DNA of 64,000 nt from contig NZ_JAPCZF010000003.1 of the NCBI RefSeq assembly GCF_025938095.1, positions 124,001 to 188,000 on the forward strand, given 5' to 3'. The stretch comes from Novosphingobium sp. JCM 18896. Lineage in GTDB: Bacteria; Pseudomonadota; Alphaproteobacteria; Sphingomonadales; Sphingomonadaceae. The first letter of the stretch is position 1; every line of letters begins with the position of its first letter. Position numbers and translations under genes: made by a program. This document shows, one piece after another, positions 1-8,650 of the stretch. The notes beneath the pieces were generated by a model, which ran no database searches, was not told the origin of the DNA, and saw nothing but the letters and a program-made list of their open reading frames with translations.

Positions 1-522
1 ATTGTTGACCAGCTTGACCTTCTGCCCGTTGCCGAGCGCGCCGACGAACAGGATCGGATCGGCATAGCTGGCGAGTGCCGGCTGCGCCGCGGCGAGCACG
101 GCCTCGTCGCCGCCGACCCACAAGGTCAGCCGCCCCGCGGCGATGTCGTGCGGCCCGCCCGACAGCGCGGCGTCGAGGACCTGCACGCCGCGTTCGGCTG
201 CGGCCACGCCGAGGAGCTGCGCGGTCGCGGGATCGGAGGTGGTGTGCTGGACCAGCACCGCGCCCGGCTTCATCGCCGCGATCGCGCCATCGGGGCCCAG
301 GCAGACCTCGCGAACCTGCGCGTCGTTGAGCACCACGCAGAACACGAGGTCGGCATCGCGCACGGTCTCGGCGATGCTGGCGTGAGCGCTCAGGCCCGCG
401 GCGGCGGCGTCCTCACGGGCTTCCGCCTGGCGCACGAGCACCGCGGCATCGTGGCCGGCCTCGCGGAGCCGGTCGAGGATCGGGCGGCCCATCCGGCCCG
501 CACCTATCAGTCCGATCTTCAT
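1..522 (-). CDS. NAD(P)-binding beta-hydroxyacid dehydrogenase family oxidoreductase, 3' end cut by window edge
   Basis: This is the N-terminal 174 residues of a 6-phosphogluconate / 3-hydroxyisobutyrate dehydrogenase-type enzyme. The protein starts MKIGLIGAGRMGRPI, a Rossmann GxGxMG dinucleotide-binding motif. It has the usual SGGP segment near residue 122 and reaches GNGQKVKLVNN at the window edge, which carries the family's catalytic lysine. Members oxidise 3-hydroxy acids or reduce the corresponding semialdehydes; the substrate here cannot be told. Its start overlaps the stop of the upstream glycosyltransferase by one base (TGATG on the minus strand), so the two are probably translated together. 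The all-helical C-terminal domain lies outside the window. Confidence 0.88.
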   Translation of the reverse strand, partial: MKIGLIGAGRMGRPILDRLREAGHDAAVLVRQAEAREDAAAAGLSAHASIAETVRDADLVFCVVLNDAQVREVCLGPDGAIAAMKPGAVLVQHTTSDPATAQLLGVAAAERGVQVLDAALSGGPHDIAAGRLTLWVGGDEAVLAAAQPALASYADPILFVGALGNGQKVKLVNN

Positions 523-1484
523 CAGACCGCGTCGATCGTGGCGAGATCGGCCAGGCGGCCGACGAAGGTCTGCTCGCCAGTATGTGTCAGCTGCATCCAG
601 GGGCAGAGCCAGACCTTCATGCCCGCCTCGCGGACGCGCCGGCAGAAGGCATAGTCCTCGGAGACGTGCATCGCGCTGTATTGGCGGAATGCGCTCCCTT
701 CGCTTTCGAGATAGGACACCAGTTCGTCGGCCGTGGCCTGCGGGAACAGCGCGCGATGCGCGCGCATCTCGGCGAGCAGGTTGTCGTGCTTGGTGTCGAT
801 CTCGGTTTCGAAGAAGGCGTGGATCTCGTCGGAGGCGTCGACGCTGATGCCGATCCTTTCGGGACGATAGCGCTTGAGCGGCCAGGCCTGGCGATAGCGC
901 TCGAAGGTCGCGCGACGGATCATCATGAAGCCGGTACCGGCCTGGCTGACCTCGACCGGCCGGTCGAGCGCGAAAGGCGCGTCCTGGGCCGGGCTCACCG
1001 CCACCGGGCTGGCATAGTGGGCGAGCCTGGCGGGATCGCCATCGGCGAGCCCGCGCTTGGCGGCTTCGCGCAGGTTCTCCCAGGCGATCGTCTTGATCGG
1101 ATAGGGCGCGGCGATCACGTCGAACGCCGCGCCGCCGGCACCCGTCTGCAGCGCGAGCAGGCGGATGACGTCGTTCGGATCGAAGCCGATGTCGGCATCG
1201 ATGAACATCAGCACGTCGTCGCCCGAGCGCAGGAACTCGTCGGCGGTGACGTTGCGTGCCTTGGTGATCAGCGCCTCGTGGCAGGCGAAGTAGAAGCGCA
1301 GCTCGACGCCGATCTGCGTGCACAGCGCCGTCAACTGCGCGAGCGACAGCGTGAAGGCCGAACAGCAGTGCCCCGAATACATCGGCGTGCCGATGAACAG
1401 GCGCAGCCCTCTCAGGCGTTCGAGATCGACGGTGGCGGTCACTTCGGGCACTCCGCGGGTGGCGGGTGCCGCCCTCTCGATCAT
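522..1484 (-). CDS. GT-A-type glycosyltransferase family protein
   Basis: A 320-residue cytoplasmic protein whose first half resembles the GT-A fold. FIGTPMYSG near residue 31 looks like the first nucleotide-sugar strand. VLMFIDADIGF near residue 90 contains a DxD motif that in this fold binds the metal and nucleotide-sugar. No signal peptide or membrane segment is visible. The C-terminal part (HVSEDYAFCRRVREAG, then WMQLTHTG) is typical of predicted glycosyltransferases that act on small or surface glycans. Donor and acceptor are unknown. It is the first gene of a leftward pair, with the dehydrogenase start overlapping its stop. An AAGG lies about eight bases before the chosen ATG. Confidence 0.7.
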   Translation of the reverse strand: MIERAAPATRGVPEVTATVDLERLRGLRLFIGTPMYSGHCCSAFTLSLAQLTALCTQIGVELRFYFACHEALITKARNVTADEFLRSGDDVLMFIDADIGFDPNDVIRLLALQTGAGGAAFDVIAAPYPIKTIAWENLREAAKRGLADGDPARLAHYASPVAVSPAQDAPFALDRPVEVSQAGTGFMMIRRATFERYRQAWPLKRYRPERIGISVDASDEIHAFFETEIDTKHDNLLAEMRAHRALFPQATADELVSYLESEGSAFRQYSAMHVSEDYAFCRRVREAGMKVWLCPWMQLTHTGEQTFVGRLADLATIDAV

Positions 1485-1649
1485 CCTATCGCCTTGCGAT
1501 CCCTAGGCAAGTTGGCTCCAGTTTGGAGCGTCCGCCTTCGCCGATTGATCCCCGCCGCAGTCCGGCCATTCCGACGGCGCCCTGGATGCGGCGCCGGGCG
1601 CTTTCGCGCTTTCGCTGCGCGCTAGCTTGCGGCACATCCGATCCAACGA

Positions 1650-1665
1650 GTCTCACAAACGAGAC
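1650..1665. promoter_or_regulatory. Short inverted repeat ahead of the P450 gene
   Basis: GTCTC, six bases, then GAGAC, ending 25 bases before the P450 start codon. It may be an operator or part of the 5' leader; five-base arms are weak evidence. Confidence 0.25.
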
Positions 1666-1690
1666 CAGAGGAAGCCGGAAGGACTACGCC

Positions 1691-2914
1691 ATGCAGGCGC
1701 TCGCCGATCTCGATCTCTATCACCTGCGCTGGGAGGAGCCTGCCTTCGCGGCCGAGCCGCTGCCCGAATTCGCCAAGGCGCGCGCCAAGCACCCGTGGAT
1801 CGCCAAGTGCGATGCCGGTTACGTGATCTTCGAATACCAGGCGATCCGCGACCTGCTCGTCCAGGACGACAAGCTGCGGCCCTCGTTCGATGGCGTGGTC
1901 GAGGTGATGGGCGCGCAGGGCAGTCCCTGGGGGCGCTTCACCGAAGAGCAGATGATCGCCATGCCCGAGAAGGAGCACACGCTGATGCGCGGCACCTTCG
2001 CGGCCAAGTTCACGCCGCGCTATGCCAACCAGCTGCGCCCGCTGATGCGCGAGACGATGGAGCGCCTGCTCAAGGAATGGGTGCCCAAGGGCGAGATCGA
2101 TTTCGAGGAGTTCGCCTCGTACTATCCGGTCGCGGTCACCACCCAGATGATCGGCGCGCCGCAGTCGGCGATTCCCGGTCTGCGCGCGTCGATGGAAGCC
2201 GTGGGCCTCGGCATGAGCATGGACCCGAAGATGCTGCCCCGGCTCGACGCGGCCGTGCTCCATCTGACCGAGTTCAGCGAGGAACTGGTCGCGCAGCGCC
2301 GCGCCAATCCCAAGCCTGCGGATGCGCCCGCGGATCTGCTCGACATGCTGATCGAGGCCAGCGACGAGGGTGGCATCTCGGCGCGTCAGCTGGTGGACCT
2401 GCTGATCTTCCTGTTCGTTGCCGGCTACGACACGTCGAAGAACGTGTTCACCTACATGATGGCGCTGATGACCGAATATCCCGAGGTCTACGAACGCTGC
2501 GCCGAGGATCACGAATATTGCCGCAAGGTGGTCGAGGAAGCGCTGCGGGTGTTCAATCCCAGCTCGACCTTCCGCTTCAGCAAGCAGGACTTCGTCTATC
2601 GCAACGTGCTGATCCCGGCGGACACGATGATCTTCTTCACGCTCAACGTCTCGGGCCGCGATCCGACCGCGTTCGAGCGGCCCGATGCCTTCGATCCCGA
2701 GCGGACGATCGACCCGACGCGGCGCCAGCTCGCTTTCGGCATGGGCCGGCACATGTGCCTGGGCCAGTATATCGCGCGTGCCCAGCTGCAGGAGGGCATC
2801 CACCTCGTCGCGCAGCACATGCGCGCGCCCAAGCTCGCGGGCGCGCCCGGCTGGCGGCCGTTCCCCGGGGTCTGGGGCATGAAGGGCCTGCCCATCGCGT
2901 TCACGCCCGCATGA
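1691..2914 (+). CDS. Cytochrome P450
   Basis: A 407-residue soluble bacterial P450. The I-helix oxygen-activation motif is FVAGYDTSKN, the K-helix ExxR motif is in EEALRVF, and the haem loop FGMGRHMCLG places the axial cysteine at about residue 356. The length is normal for class I bacterial P450s, which need separate ferredoxin and reductase partners; none is encoded nearby. The reading frame is open upstream to 1466, but the ATG at 1691 follows a purine-rich GGAAGGA and gives the standard N-terminus. The next gene starts inside this gene's stop (ATGA), so the two are coupled and probably act on the same substrate. The hydroxylated compound is unknown; terpenoid, steroid or aromatic compounds are typical in this group. 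Confidence 0.93.
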   Translation: MQALADLDLYHLRWEEPAFAAEPLPEFAKARAKHPWIAKCDAGYVIFEYQAIRDLLVQDDKLRPSFDGVVEVMGAQGSPWGRFTEEQMIAMPEKEHTLMRGTFAAKFTPRYANQLRPLMRETMERLLKEWVPKGEIDFEEFASYYPVAVTTQMIGAPQSAIPGLRASMEAVGLGMSMDPKMLPRLDAAVLHLTEFSEELVAQRRANPKPADAPADLLDMLIEASDEGGISARQLVDLLIFLFVAGYDTSKNVFTYMMALMTEYPEVYERCAEDHEYCRKVVEEALRVFNPSSTFRFSKQDFVYRNVLIPADTMIFFTLNVSGRDPTAFERPDAFDPERTIDPTRRQLAFGMGRHMCLGQYIARAQLQEGIHLVAQHMRAPKLAGAPGWRPFPGVWGMKGLPIAFTPA

Positions 2915-4074
2915 GCTGGCTCGACAAGGTCCGCGCGATCGGTCCGGCGATCGACCAGGCCGCGGCCGAGGCCTCGCTGGCGACCGAGCTTTCGGCCGAA
3001 GTGGTGCGGACGATCGACGATCTCGGCGTCTTCGCGCTGATGGCGCCGCGCGACGTCGGCGGTGGCGAGGCGACGCCGGCAGAGCTCATCGACGTGATTT
3101 CCGAGCTGTCCTACTGGGACGGCTCGGCGGGCTGGTATGCCCATGCGGTGATGACCGGCGGCTCGGTCGCCGGCGCCTTCCTCGGCGACAGGGCGGTCGA
3201 GGCGATCTTCCCGAATGGCCGCTTCGTCCACGCCGCCGGCCAGGCCGCGCCGACGGGCAAGGCCGTGCGCGAGGGCGATCACTATCGCATCTCGGGCCGC
3301 TACTCGTTCGGCTCGGGCAGTCCGCACGCGCAGTTCATCGTCGGCGGCTACGTGCTGCACGAGGACGGCCTCGATGGACTTAGGCCGGTGATGTCGGACC
3401 ATGGCGGCCCGGTCATGCTGATCGGTCTGGCCCCGCGCGAGACCGTGAAGTTCCTCGGCAACTGGGACGTGATCGGCCTGCGCGGCACCGGCTCCTACGA
3501 TTTCGAGGTGACCGAGCAACTGCTCCACGAGGACTTCTTCCACAACACCGCGGCGCCCGTGCACCGCCGTGGCGGCGCGCTCTATCGCATGGGCTTCATG
3601 GCGTTGCCCTGCATCTCGCACGGCGCCTTCGCGATCGGCGCGACGCGGCGCGTGCTCGACGAGTGGCTGGCCTTCGCCAAAGGCAAGCCGCGCGGCAGTG
3701 GCAAGCCGATGAGCGAGAGCGAGGCCTTCCAGCGCGATTTCGCCACGGCGACCGCCGATCTTCGTGCGGCCGAAGCGTGGTTTCGTGGAACCTTCGACCG
3801 TCTCTACGACGACGCCGTCGATGGCCGGGAGATTGCGGCGGCAACGCGGCTCGAGGGGCGGCTGTCAACCAGCCACGCTTTCGTGGTCGCATCGCGGGTG
3901 GCGCAGACCGCTTTTGCGTCCTGCACGACCCATTCGGTGCGCAACGGCAGCCGCCTCCAGCGGGCGGTGCGCGACATCCAGGCCGGCAACGCCCATTTCC
4001 TCACCGCCGAACAGTCGCTGATCGATGCGGGCAGGGTGCTGGCGGACGCCGAGGGTGCGGTCCTGGTATTCTGA
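2911..4074 (+). CDS. Acyl-CoA-dehydrogenase-fold flavin monooxygenase (HsaA/DszC/HpaH-like)
   Basis: A 387-residue protein with an acyl-CoA dehydrogenase N-terminal helical domain (LMAPRDVGGGEATPAEL), a central beta domain (ISGRYSFGSG; GLRGTGSYDFEV near residue 192) and the type-2 C-terminal domain (ASCTTHSVRNGSRLQRAVRD). In this architecture the WRFGSG-like and RGTGS motifs hold flavin. Many members are two-component FMNH2-dependent monooxygenases for phenols, steroids or sulfur heterocycles rather than true acyl-CoA dehydrogenases. It overlaps the P450 stop by four bases, so the products are likely stoichiometric. No flavin reductase is encoded beside it. The family call is solid; reaction type is inferred and a desaturase role remains possible. 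Confidence 0.8.
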   Translation: MSWLDKVRAIGPAIDQAAAEASLATELSAEVVRTIDDLGVFALMAPRDVGGGEATPAELIDVISELSYWDGSAGWYAHAVMTGGSVAGAFLGDRAVEAIFPNGRFVHAAGQAAPTGKAVREGDHYRISGRYSFGSGSPHAQFIVGGYVLHEDGLDGLRPVMSDHGGPVMLIGLAPRETVKFLGNWDVIGLRGTGSYDFEVTEQLLHEDFFHNTAAPVHRRGGALYRMGFMALPCISHGAFAIGATRRVLDEWLAFAKGKPRGSGKPMSESEAFQRDFATATADLRAAEAWFRGTFDRLYDDAVDGREIAAATRLEGRLSTSHAFVVASRVAQTAFASCTTHSVRNGSRLQRAVRDIQAGNAHFLTAEQSLIDAGRVLADAEGAVLVF

Positions 4075-4085
4075 CCGGAACGGAA

Positions 4086-4110
4086 AAGGCCGGGGTCTGG
4101 CCCCGACCTT
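4086..4110. terminator. Bidirectional hairpin terminator
   Basis: AAGG-C-CGGGG, a five-base loop, then CCCCG-A-CCTT. The flanking A and T tracts let it work from both sides between two convergent genes. Confidence 0.6.
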
Positions 4111-4122
4111 CGTCATGCGGTG

Positions 4123-4440
4123 TTACCAGCCGCGATAGCCGTTGTTGTAGCCATAGCCATAGCCATAACCGTAGCGGTCACGATCGCGGCGCCAGTCACG
4201 ATGGTCGCGCGAGGCCTCGCGGCGGGCCTGCGAAATTTCGCGGCGGCATTCGCGACGCTCGCGCTCGTATTCGCGACGGCTGTCGGCGCGACGCAGTTCG
4301 CGCTGGCATTCGCGCACCTCGCGGCGAACCTCGTTGCTGCCGCCGCGATAGCCGTAGCCATAGGGCTGGGCCGAAGCCGCCGTGGCGGCGAGCGGCGAAA
4401 GAAGCGCGGCCATCGCGGCGCCAAGAATGAGCTTACGCAT
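4123..4440 (-). CDS. Small secreted Arg/Glu-rich protein with Tyr-Gly tail
   Basis: A 105-residue protein I do not recognise. It begins with a clear signal peptide (MRKLILGAAMAALL, then ATAASAQ), so the mature form should be periplasmic or surface. The middle is almost entirely Arg, Glu, Asp, Ser and Cys in a helical pattern (VRRECQREL-type repeats with two cysteines). The tail is a run of YG dipeptides ending in NNGYRGW. Low-complexity YG tails occur in small envelope proteins of sphingomonads, but no function is assigned. The ATG at 4440 is preferred over 4455 because AGGA lies at the right distance and the signal peptide then starts properly. Confidence 0.65.
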   Translation of the reverse strand: MRKLILGAAMAALLSPLAATAASAQPYGYGYRGGSNEVRREVRECQRELRRADSRREYERERRECRREISQARREASRDHRDWRRDRDRYGYGYGYGYNNGYRGW

Positions 4441-4564
4441 TTGAGTCCTCCACATCTGTGCGGTCGTTGAGGACTTTATCGTCCGACTCGCCTGAACGGC
4501 TGCGGAGCCATTCGTTCATCCAATTGCAAAGAAAGATGAACGGAGCGCTTTGCGCGACGAGGCG

Positions 4565-5170
4565 TCAGCGCTTGCGGTAAATCACCGAAAGATTGTTCGC
4601 CGGCATCTCGATCACGGCCTCGAACGCGAGCCCGGCGGCTTCGGCAAGCGCGGTCACGTCGTCGAGCTCGCGCAGGCCCCAGCGCGGATCGCGGTGCTTG
4701 AGATCGGCGTCGAAGGCGGCGTTGCTCGGCGCGAGCGGATGGCCGGCGCGGCGATAGGGGCCGTAGAGATAGAGCGGCTGGCCTGCGCTCAGCAGCCGCC
4801 CAGCGCCGCGCATCAACCCCTCGGTCGCTTCCCAAGGGCTGATGTGGATCATGTTGATGCAGAGCACCGCGTCGGCGCGCGCGATCGGCCAGGCCTCGGC
4901 CGCGGCATCGAGATCCAGCGGCGACAGGACGTTCATCAGGCCGTTCGCCTCGGTCCAGGCGGCGATCGAGGCGCGCGCGTCGGGCGTGGGGTCGCTCGGC
5001 TGCCAGCGCAGGAAGGGGAAGGCGCGCGCGAAATGGATGACGTGCTCGCCGGTGCCGCTGGCCACTTCGAGCGCGATCCCCGTCTCGGGCAGGAGCGGGC
5101 GCAGCACGTCGAGAATCGGGTCGCGGTTGCGCTGGGTGGCGGGGGCGGAGCGGCGGGCGTCTTGGTCCAT
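4565..5170 (-). CDS. DUF938 family SAM-dependent methyltransferase-like protein
   Basis: A class I methyltransferase fold of the DUF938 (METTL26-like) family. ALEVASGTGEHVIHFA is the SAM-binding motif I, and INMIHISPWEATEGL followed by LYGPYRR is characteristic of the family. The 201-residue length fits. Substrate and biological role are not established for the family. The ATG at 5170 has GGAG six bases ahead, made of the codons that follow an alternative ATG at 5182; the internal start is chosen for its ribosome-binding site. It is monocistronic and divergent from the amidohydrolase. Confidence 0.82.
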   Translation of the reverse strand: MDQDARRSAPATQRNRDPILDVLRPLLPETGIALEVASGTGEHVIHFARAFPFLRWQPSDPTPDARASIAAWTEANGLMNVLSPLDLDAAAEAWPIARADAVLCINMIHISPWEATEGLMRGAGRLLSAGQPLYLYGPYRRAGHPLAPSNAAFDADLKHRDPRWGLRELDDVTALAEAAGLAFEAVIEMPANNLSVIYRKR

Positions 5171-5299
5171 GGCGGGCTCCATAGGGCATTTTCACCGATG
5201 TCAGGGGTGAATCATCGCTTCGGCGTTGGCATGTCCATTGAAATCGCGGCCTCGGACTGCGACATGAACCCCATTATTCCTCATTCCGGGAGAACGGCG

Positions 5300-6571
5300 A
5301 TGGCCGATGATGTCGACACCAAGGAAATGGCACAGAACGCCAGGAAGTACTGGTCTGCCGAGGGTTATACCGAAGGCGGCGTGATCCGCGAGGTGGACTA
5401 TGCCACCCAGTCGGGCGGGCTCTTCCCCGAATTCGCTGGCATCAAGATCGTCGACTGCGACACCCACATCACCGAGGCGCCCGATCTCTTCACCAGCCGC
5501 GCCCCCGCCGCGCTGAAGGACAAGGTGCCTTACGTGAAGCTCGACGGCGACGGCGTTGAGCGCTGGTACGTCGGTGACCGCAACTTCGGTTCGATGGGCG
5601 GCAACGTCATCCGCGCCGACAAGAACAAGCTGCTTGGACGTCTGGCCTTCCCCAAGCTCGAGCAGGCGCACCCCGGCGGCCACCTCGTCAAGGATCGCCT
5701 CCAGGCGATGGACGACATGGGCATCTATGCCCAGATCGCGTTCCAGAACTCTGGCGTGACCCAGGCCGGCTCGCTGATGAGCCTCGGCGATCTCGAACTC
5801 GCGAAGACGATCGTCCAGCTCTACAACGACGCCTCGCGCGATTTCCAGGAAGAGAGCGGCCAGCGCATCTTCAACATGATCCATCTGCCCTTCTGGAATA
5901 AGAAGGAAATGGAAGCCGAGCTGCGTCGCTGCATCGACATGGGCCTCAAGGGCCTGGTCCTGCCCGACACCCCCGAGCGCGTCGGCGTGCCCAGCTTCAG
6001 CCACGACTACTGGGACGGCGTGCTCGAAATGTGCGAGTCGACCGGTACCTCGCTGAACTTCCACCTGAACTCGGCGGTCGATCCCAACACGCTGACCTGG
6101 GAAGGCTTCCAGTTCGAGCAGACGCTGTCGGTCGTCGCGACGATGTTCTCGATCGGCAATGCCGCCACGCTCGGCAACTGGATGGTCTCGGGCCGTCTCG
6201 ACCAGTACCCCAAGCTCAAGATCGGCCTGATCGAGAGCGGCATGGGCTGGGTGCCCTTCGCGGTCGAAGCGCTCGAGCACCAGTTCAACGAAATGCTGCC
6301 GCGCTTCTCGAAGACCTTGCAGCGCCGTCCGTGGGAATACTTCCGCGACCAGTTCATGTGCTCGTTCTGGTTCGAGAAGGTCGGTCCCAAGCTCCTGCTC
6401 GAGACCATCGGCGTCGACAACGTCATGTTCGAAACCGACTTCCCGCACCCGACCTCGCTCTATCCGGGCGTGCAGGAGCACCTGCGCGACGTCTTCTCGG
6501 GCTACGACAAGGCGACCGCGAAGAAGGTGCTGCAGGACAACCCGGTGCGGTTCTACAACCTGCCGTTCTGA
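5300..6571 (+). CDS. Amidohydrolase family 2 metal-dependent hydrolase/decarboxylase
   Basis: A 423-residue TIM-barrel amidohydrolase of the ACMSD-like subfamily. The N-terminal metal motif is in IVDCDTHITEAPDLF near residue 55, a middle histidine is in SLNFHLNSA, and the late aspartate/histidine motif is in MFETDFPHPTSLYPG. Relatives decarboxylate aromatic acids (gamma-resorcylate, 5-carboxyvanillate, ACMS) or hydrolyse amides; those in sphingomonad catabolic clusters often act on aromatic or alicyclic rings. GGGAGA precedes the chosen ATG; the frame is open far upstream without a better start. It is followed by two strong hairpins and is probably transcribed alone. Confidence 0.85.
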   Translation: MADDVDTKEMAQNARKYWSAEGYTEGGVIREVDYATQSGGLFPEFAGIKIVDCDTHITEAPDLFTSRAPAALKDKVPYVKLDGDGVERWYVGDRNFGSMGGNVIRADKNKLLGRLAFPKLEQAHPGGHLVKDRLQAMDDMGIYAQIAFQNSGVTQAGSLMSLGDLELAKTIVQLYNDASRDFQEESGQRIFNMIHLPFWNKKEMEAELRRCIDMGLKGLVLPDTPERVGVPSFSHDYWDGVLEMCESTGTSLNFHLNSAVDPNTLTWEGFQFEQTLSVVATMFSIGNAATLGNWMVSGRLDQYPKLKIGLIESGMGWVPFAVEALEHQFNEMLPRFSKTLQRRPWEYFRDQFMCSFWFEKVGPKLLLETIGVDNVMFETDFPHPTSLYPGVQEHLRDVFSGYDKATAKKVLQDNPVRFYNLPF

Positions 6572-6579
6572 TCGCCGAA

Positions 6580-6599
6580 GCCCCCGTCCAGGCGGGGGC
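6580..6599. terminator. GC-rich hairpin after the amidohydrolase gene
   Basis: GCCCCCG, six-base loop, CGGGGGC. It starts nine bases after the stop and precedes the T-tailed hairpin further on; it may stabilise the 3' end. Confidence 0.45.
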
Positions 6600-6621
6600 G
6601 CGGCATCGCGAACACGAAAGG

Positions 6622-6648
6622 CCCTCTCCCGGTTCGGGGGAGGGTTTT
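6622..6648. terminator. Rho-independent terminator, probably bidirectional
   Basis: CCCTCTCCC pairs with GGGGGAGGG (one wobble) around a GGTTC loop and is followed by TTTT. On the minus strand CTTTCG follows, so it can serve both convergent genes. Confidence 0.7.
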
Positions 6649-6652
6649 CGTA

Positions 6653-7318
6653 TCAGCGGCAGAAGCTGCTGCCGCTCAGTTCGACGTGGAAGTGGTTGGC
6701 GTGGGCCGCGTTGTAGCCGGGGCCCAGGGTCGTGCCGAAGCGCTTGCAGGCGCTGGCGTGGACCGTGCGCAGGAATCGGCGTTCGTCCGCCGATCCGCCG
6801 TTCCAGTCGTCGAGCACGGAAACCCGGCGGCCGTCGGCCAGGATGAAGGCGGCGACGTCGATCGCCTCGGCGCGGGCGTGGGCCGAGCGCTTGCCCGATC
6901 CCGCGACGTTGCGGCAGTTGTAGGAACCCATCGTCTCGATCCGCACGAGCGCGGAGCCGAGGATCTGCCGCGCCGCGCGGTCGGCGCCGAAGCGCGCCCA
7001 GGCGGCGAAGGTGTTGGCCAGCGGGCAGGCGACCGGACCGAGGTTCGACAGCGCGAACATGGCGCTGTCGCCCTGCAGGCTGGAAAGCCGCACGGTGTTC
7101 ACGGTCGAGCAGCCGGCACCGAAATACTGATCGGGCAGCGGGGTGAAGTTGGCCCGGGTCATGCCCAGCTCCGACAGGCACTGGCGCGCGTCGGGGCGCG
7201 GCGTGAAGCTCTGCGTCGATTGCCGAACCGCCTGCCGCTTGGGCGCTGAAGCCTGCGGAATGTCCATGCAGCCGCCGAGGGCTGCGAGGAGCGGGAGAAG
7301 GAAGAGAATTCGCCGCAT
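6653..7318 (-). CDS. Extensin-like C-terminal domain lipoprotein
   Basis: A secreted protein of about 221 residues with a lipobox (LAALGGC at residues 15-21), so it is probably lipid-anchored. The mature part matches the extensin-like C-terminal family: QCLSELG, GSYNCRNV, then SAHARAEAIDVAAF and NHFHVEL. The spaced SxHxxxxAxD and HxH residues resemble zinc-binding motifs of LAS/D-Ala-D-Ala peptidases, so a cell-wall peptidase role is plausible but unproven. The start at 7318 omits four residues to give a normal signal sequence. It runs convergent to the amidohydrolase. Confidence 0.8.
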   Translation of the reverse strand: MRRILFLLPLLAALGGCMDIPQASAPKRQAVRQSTQSFTPRPDARQCLSELGMTRANFTPLPDQYFGAGCSTVNTVRLSSLQGDSAMFALSNLGPVACPLANTFAAWARFGADRAARQILGSALVRIETMGSYNCRNVAGSGKRSAHARAEAIDVAAFILADGRRVSVLDDWNGGSADERRFLRTVHASACKRFGTTLGPGYNAAHANHFHVELSGSSFCR

Positions 7319-7453
7319 GACGCAGGTCAATTTCCGCCAACGTGGTTAATAAGATATTGACGTTGCGGTGAACCGTTGGCCCTGCGCGGGGTGCTGGGGA
7401 CTTCGGCAGAAACCTTGGGTGCGTGACTTGACTTGCGCCCCCGTGCCTCTAAA

Positions 7454-7506
7454 CGCGGCGCCGGGCCACGCGGTCCCAACGCCGCGCGTGCTCTCTGTGA
7501 GGAGAG
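7454..7506 (+). ncRNA. serC leader RNA candidate (two hairpins, second hides the Shine-Dalgarno)
   Basis: Hairpin one pairs CGCGGCG (7454-7460) with CGCCGCG (7480-7486). Hairpin two pairs CTCTCT (7491-7496) with GGAGAG (7501-7506) around a GTGA (GNRA) tetraloop; the GGAGAG is the Shine-Dalgarno of serC. A conserved serC RNA motif is known ahead of serC-serA operons in Alphaproteobacteria; position and architecture fit, but I cannot run a covariance search. Confidence 0.65.
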
Positions 7507-7512
7507 TCTTAA

Positions 7513-8643
7513 ATGACTGACGTAACGTACCCGGCGCGCAAGCCTGCGCGTCCGTTCTTTTCTTCCGGTCCCTGCGCCAAGCCGCCCGGATACGCCCCCG
7601 AAAAACTCGCCACCGAATCGCTGGGCCGCTCGCACCGCGCCAAGATCGGCAAGTCGCGCCTTCAGTACAGCATCGACCTGATGCGCGAAGTGCTGCAGCT
7701 GCCCGAGACGCACCGCATCGGCATCGTGCCCGGCTCGGACACCGGCGCCTTCGAGATGGCGATGTGGACGATGCTGGGCGCGCGCGGCGTGACCACGCTG
7801 GCCTGGGAAAGCTTCGGTGAAGGTTGGGTCACCGATGCCGCCAAGCAGCTCAAGCTCGATCCGACGGTGATCCGCGCCGACTATGGCCAGGTCCCCGATC
7901 TGAGCCAGGTCGACTTCACCACCGACGTCCTGTTCACCTGGAACGGCACGACCTCGGGCGCGCGCGTGCCGAACGCCGACTGGATCCCCGCCGACCGCGA
8001 AGGCCTGACCTTTGCCGACGCCACCTCGGCGGTCTTCGCCTACGACATCGACTGGTCGAAGATCGACGTCGCCACCTTCTCCTGGCAGAAGGTCCTGGGC
8101 GGCGAGGGCGGCCACGGCGTGCTGATCCTCGGCCCCCGTGCGGTCGAGCGTCTCGAAACCTACACCCCCGCCTGGCCGCTGCCGAAGGTGTTCCGCCTCG
8201 TGTCCAAGGGCAAGCTCGCCGAGGGCGTGTTCAAGGGCGAGACGATCAACACCCCGTCGATGCTCGCGGTCGAAGACGCGATCTTCGCGCTCGAATGGGC
8301 CAAGGGCCTCGGCGGTCTCGCCGGGCTGCAGGCGCGCTCGAACGCCAATGCCGCCGCGCTCGACAAGATCGTTGCCGAGCGTTCGTGGCTCGGCCATCTC
8401 GCCGAGGACGAAGCGACGCGCTCGAAGACTTCGGTCTGCCTCACCGTCGAAGGCGCCGATGCCGACTTCATCAAGCAGTTCGCCGGACTGCTCGAGAAGG
8501 AAGGCGCGGCCTATGACGTCGCCGGCTATCGCGACGCCCCCGCGGGCCTGCGCATCTGGTGCGGCGCCACGGTCGACACGGCCGACATCGAGGCGCTCGG
8601 CCCCTGGCTCGACTGGGCCTACGCCACGCTGAAGTCCGCCTAA
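7513..8643 (+). CDS. serC: Phosphoserine aminotransferase
   Basis: Converts 3-phosphohydroxypyruvate plus glutamate to phosphoserine, the second step of serine synthesis; PLP enzyme of the cytoplasm. The 376-residue protein shows [12 protein letters not shown] at the N-terminus, the active-site lysine in [14 protein letters not shown] (about residue 193), and the alphaproteobacterial form with [14 protein letters not shown]. It is followed after 110 bases by serA, giving the two consecutive pathway steps in one unit. The start codon sits six bases behind a hairpin that covers its ribosome-binding site, suggesting translational control. Confidence 0.96.
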   Translation: MTDVTYPARKPARPFFSSGPCAKPPGYAPEKLATESLGRSHRAKIGKSRLQYSIDLMREVLQLPETHRIGIVPGSDTGAFEMAMWTMLGARGVTTLAWESFGEGWVTDAAKQLKLDPTVIRADYGQVPDLSQVDFTTDVLFTWNGTTSGARVPNADWIPADREGLTFADATSAVFAYDIDWSKIDVATFSWQKVLGGEGGHGVLILGPRAVERLETYTPAWPLPKVFRLVSKGKLAEGVFKGETINTPSMLAVEDAIFALEWAKGLGGLAGLQARSNANAAALDKIVAERSWLGHLAEDEATRSKTSVCLTVEGADADFIKQFAGLLEKEGAAYDVAGYRDAPAGLRIWCGATVDTADIEALGPWLDWAYATLKSA

Positions 8644-8650
8644 CTTATTC

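Noticed and set aside
1466..1690. N-terminal extension of the first P450
   Set aside because: The added 75 residues are Arg/Pro-rich without family similarity, and a ribosome-binding site stands before 1691.
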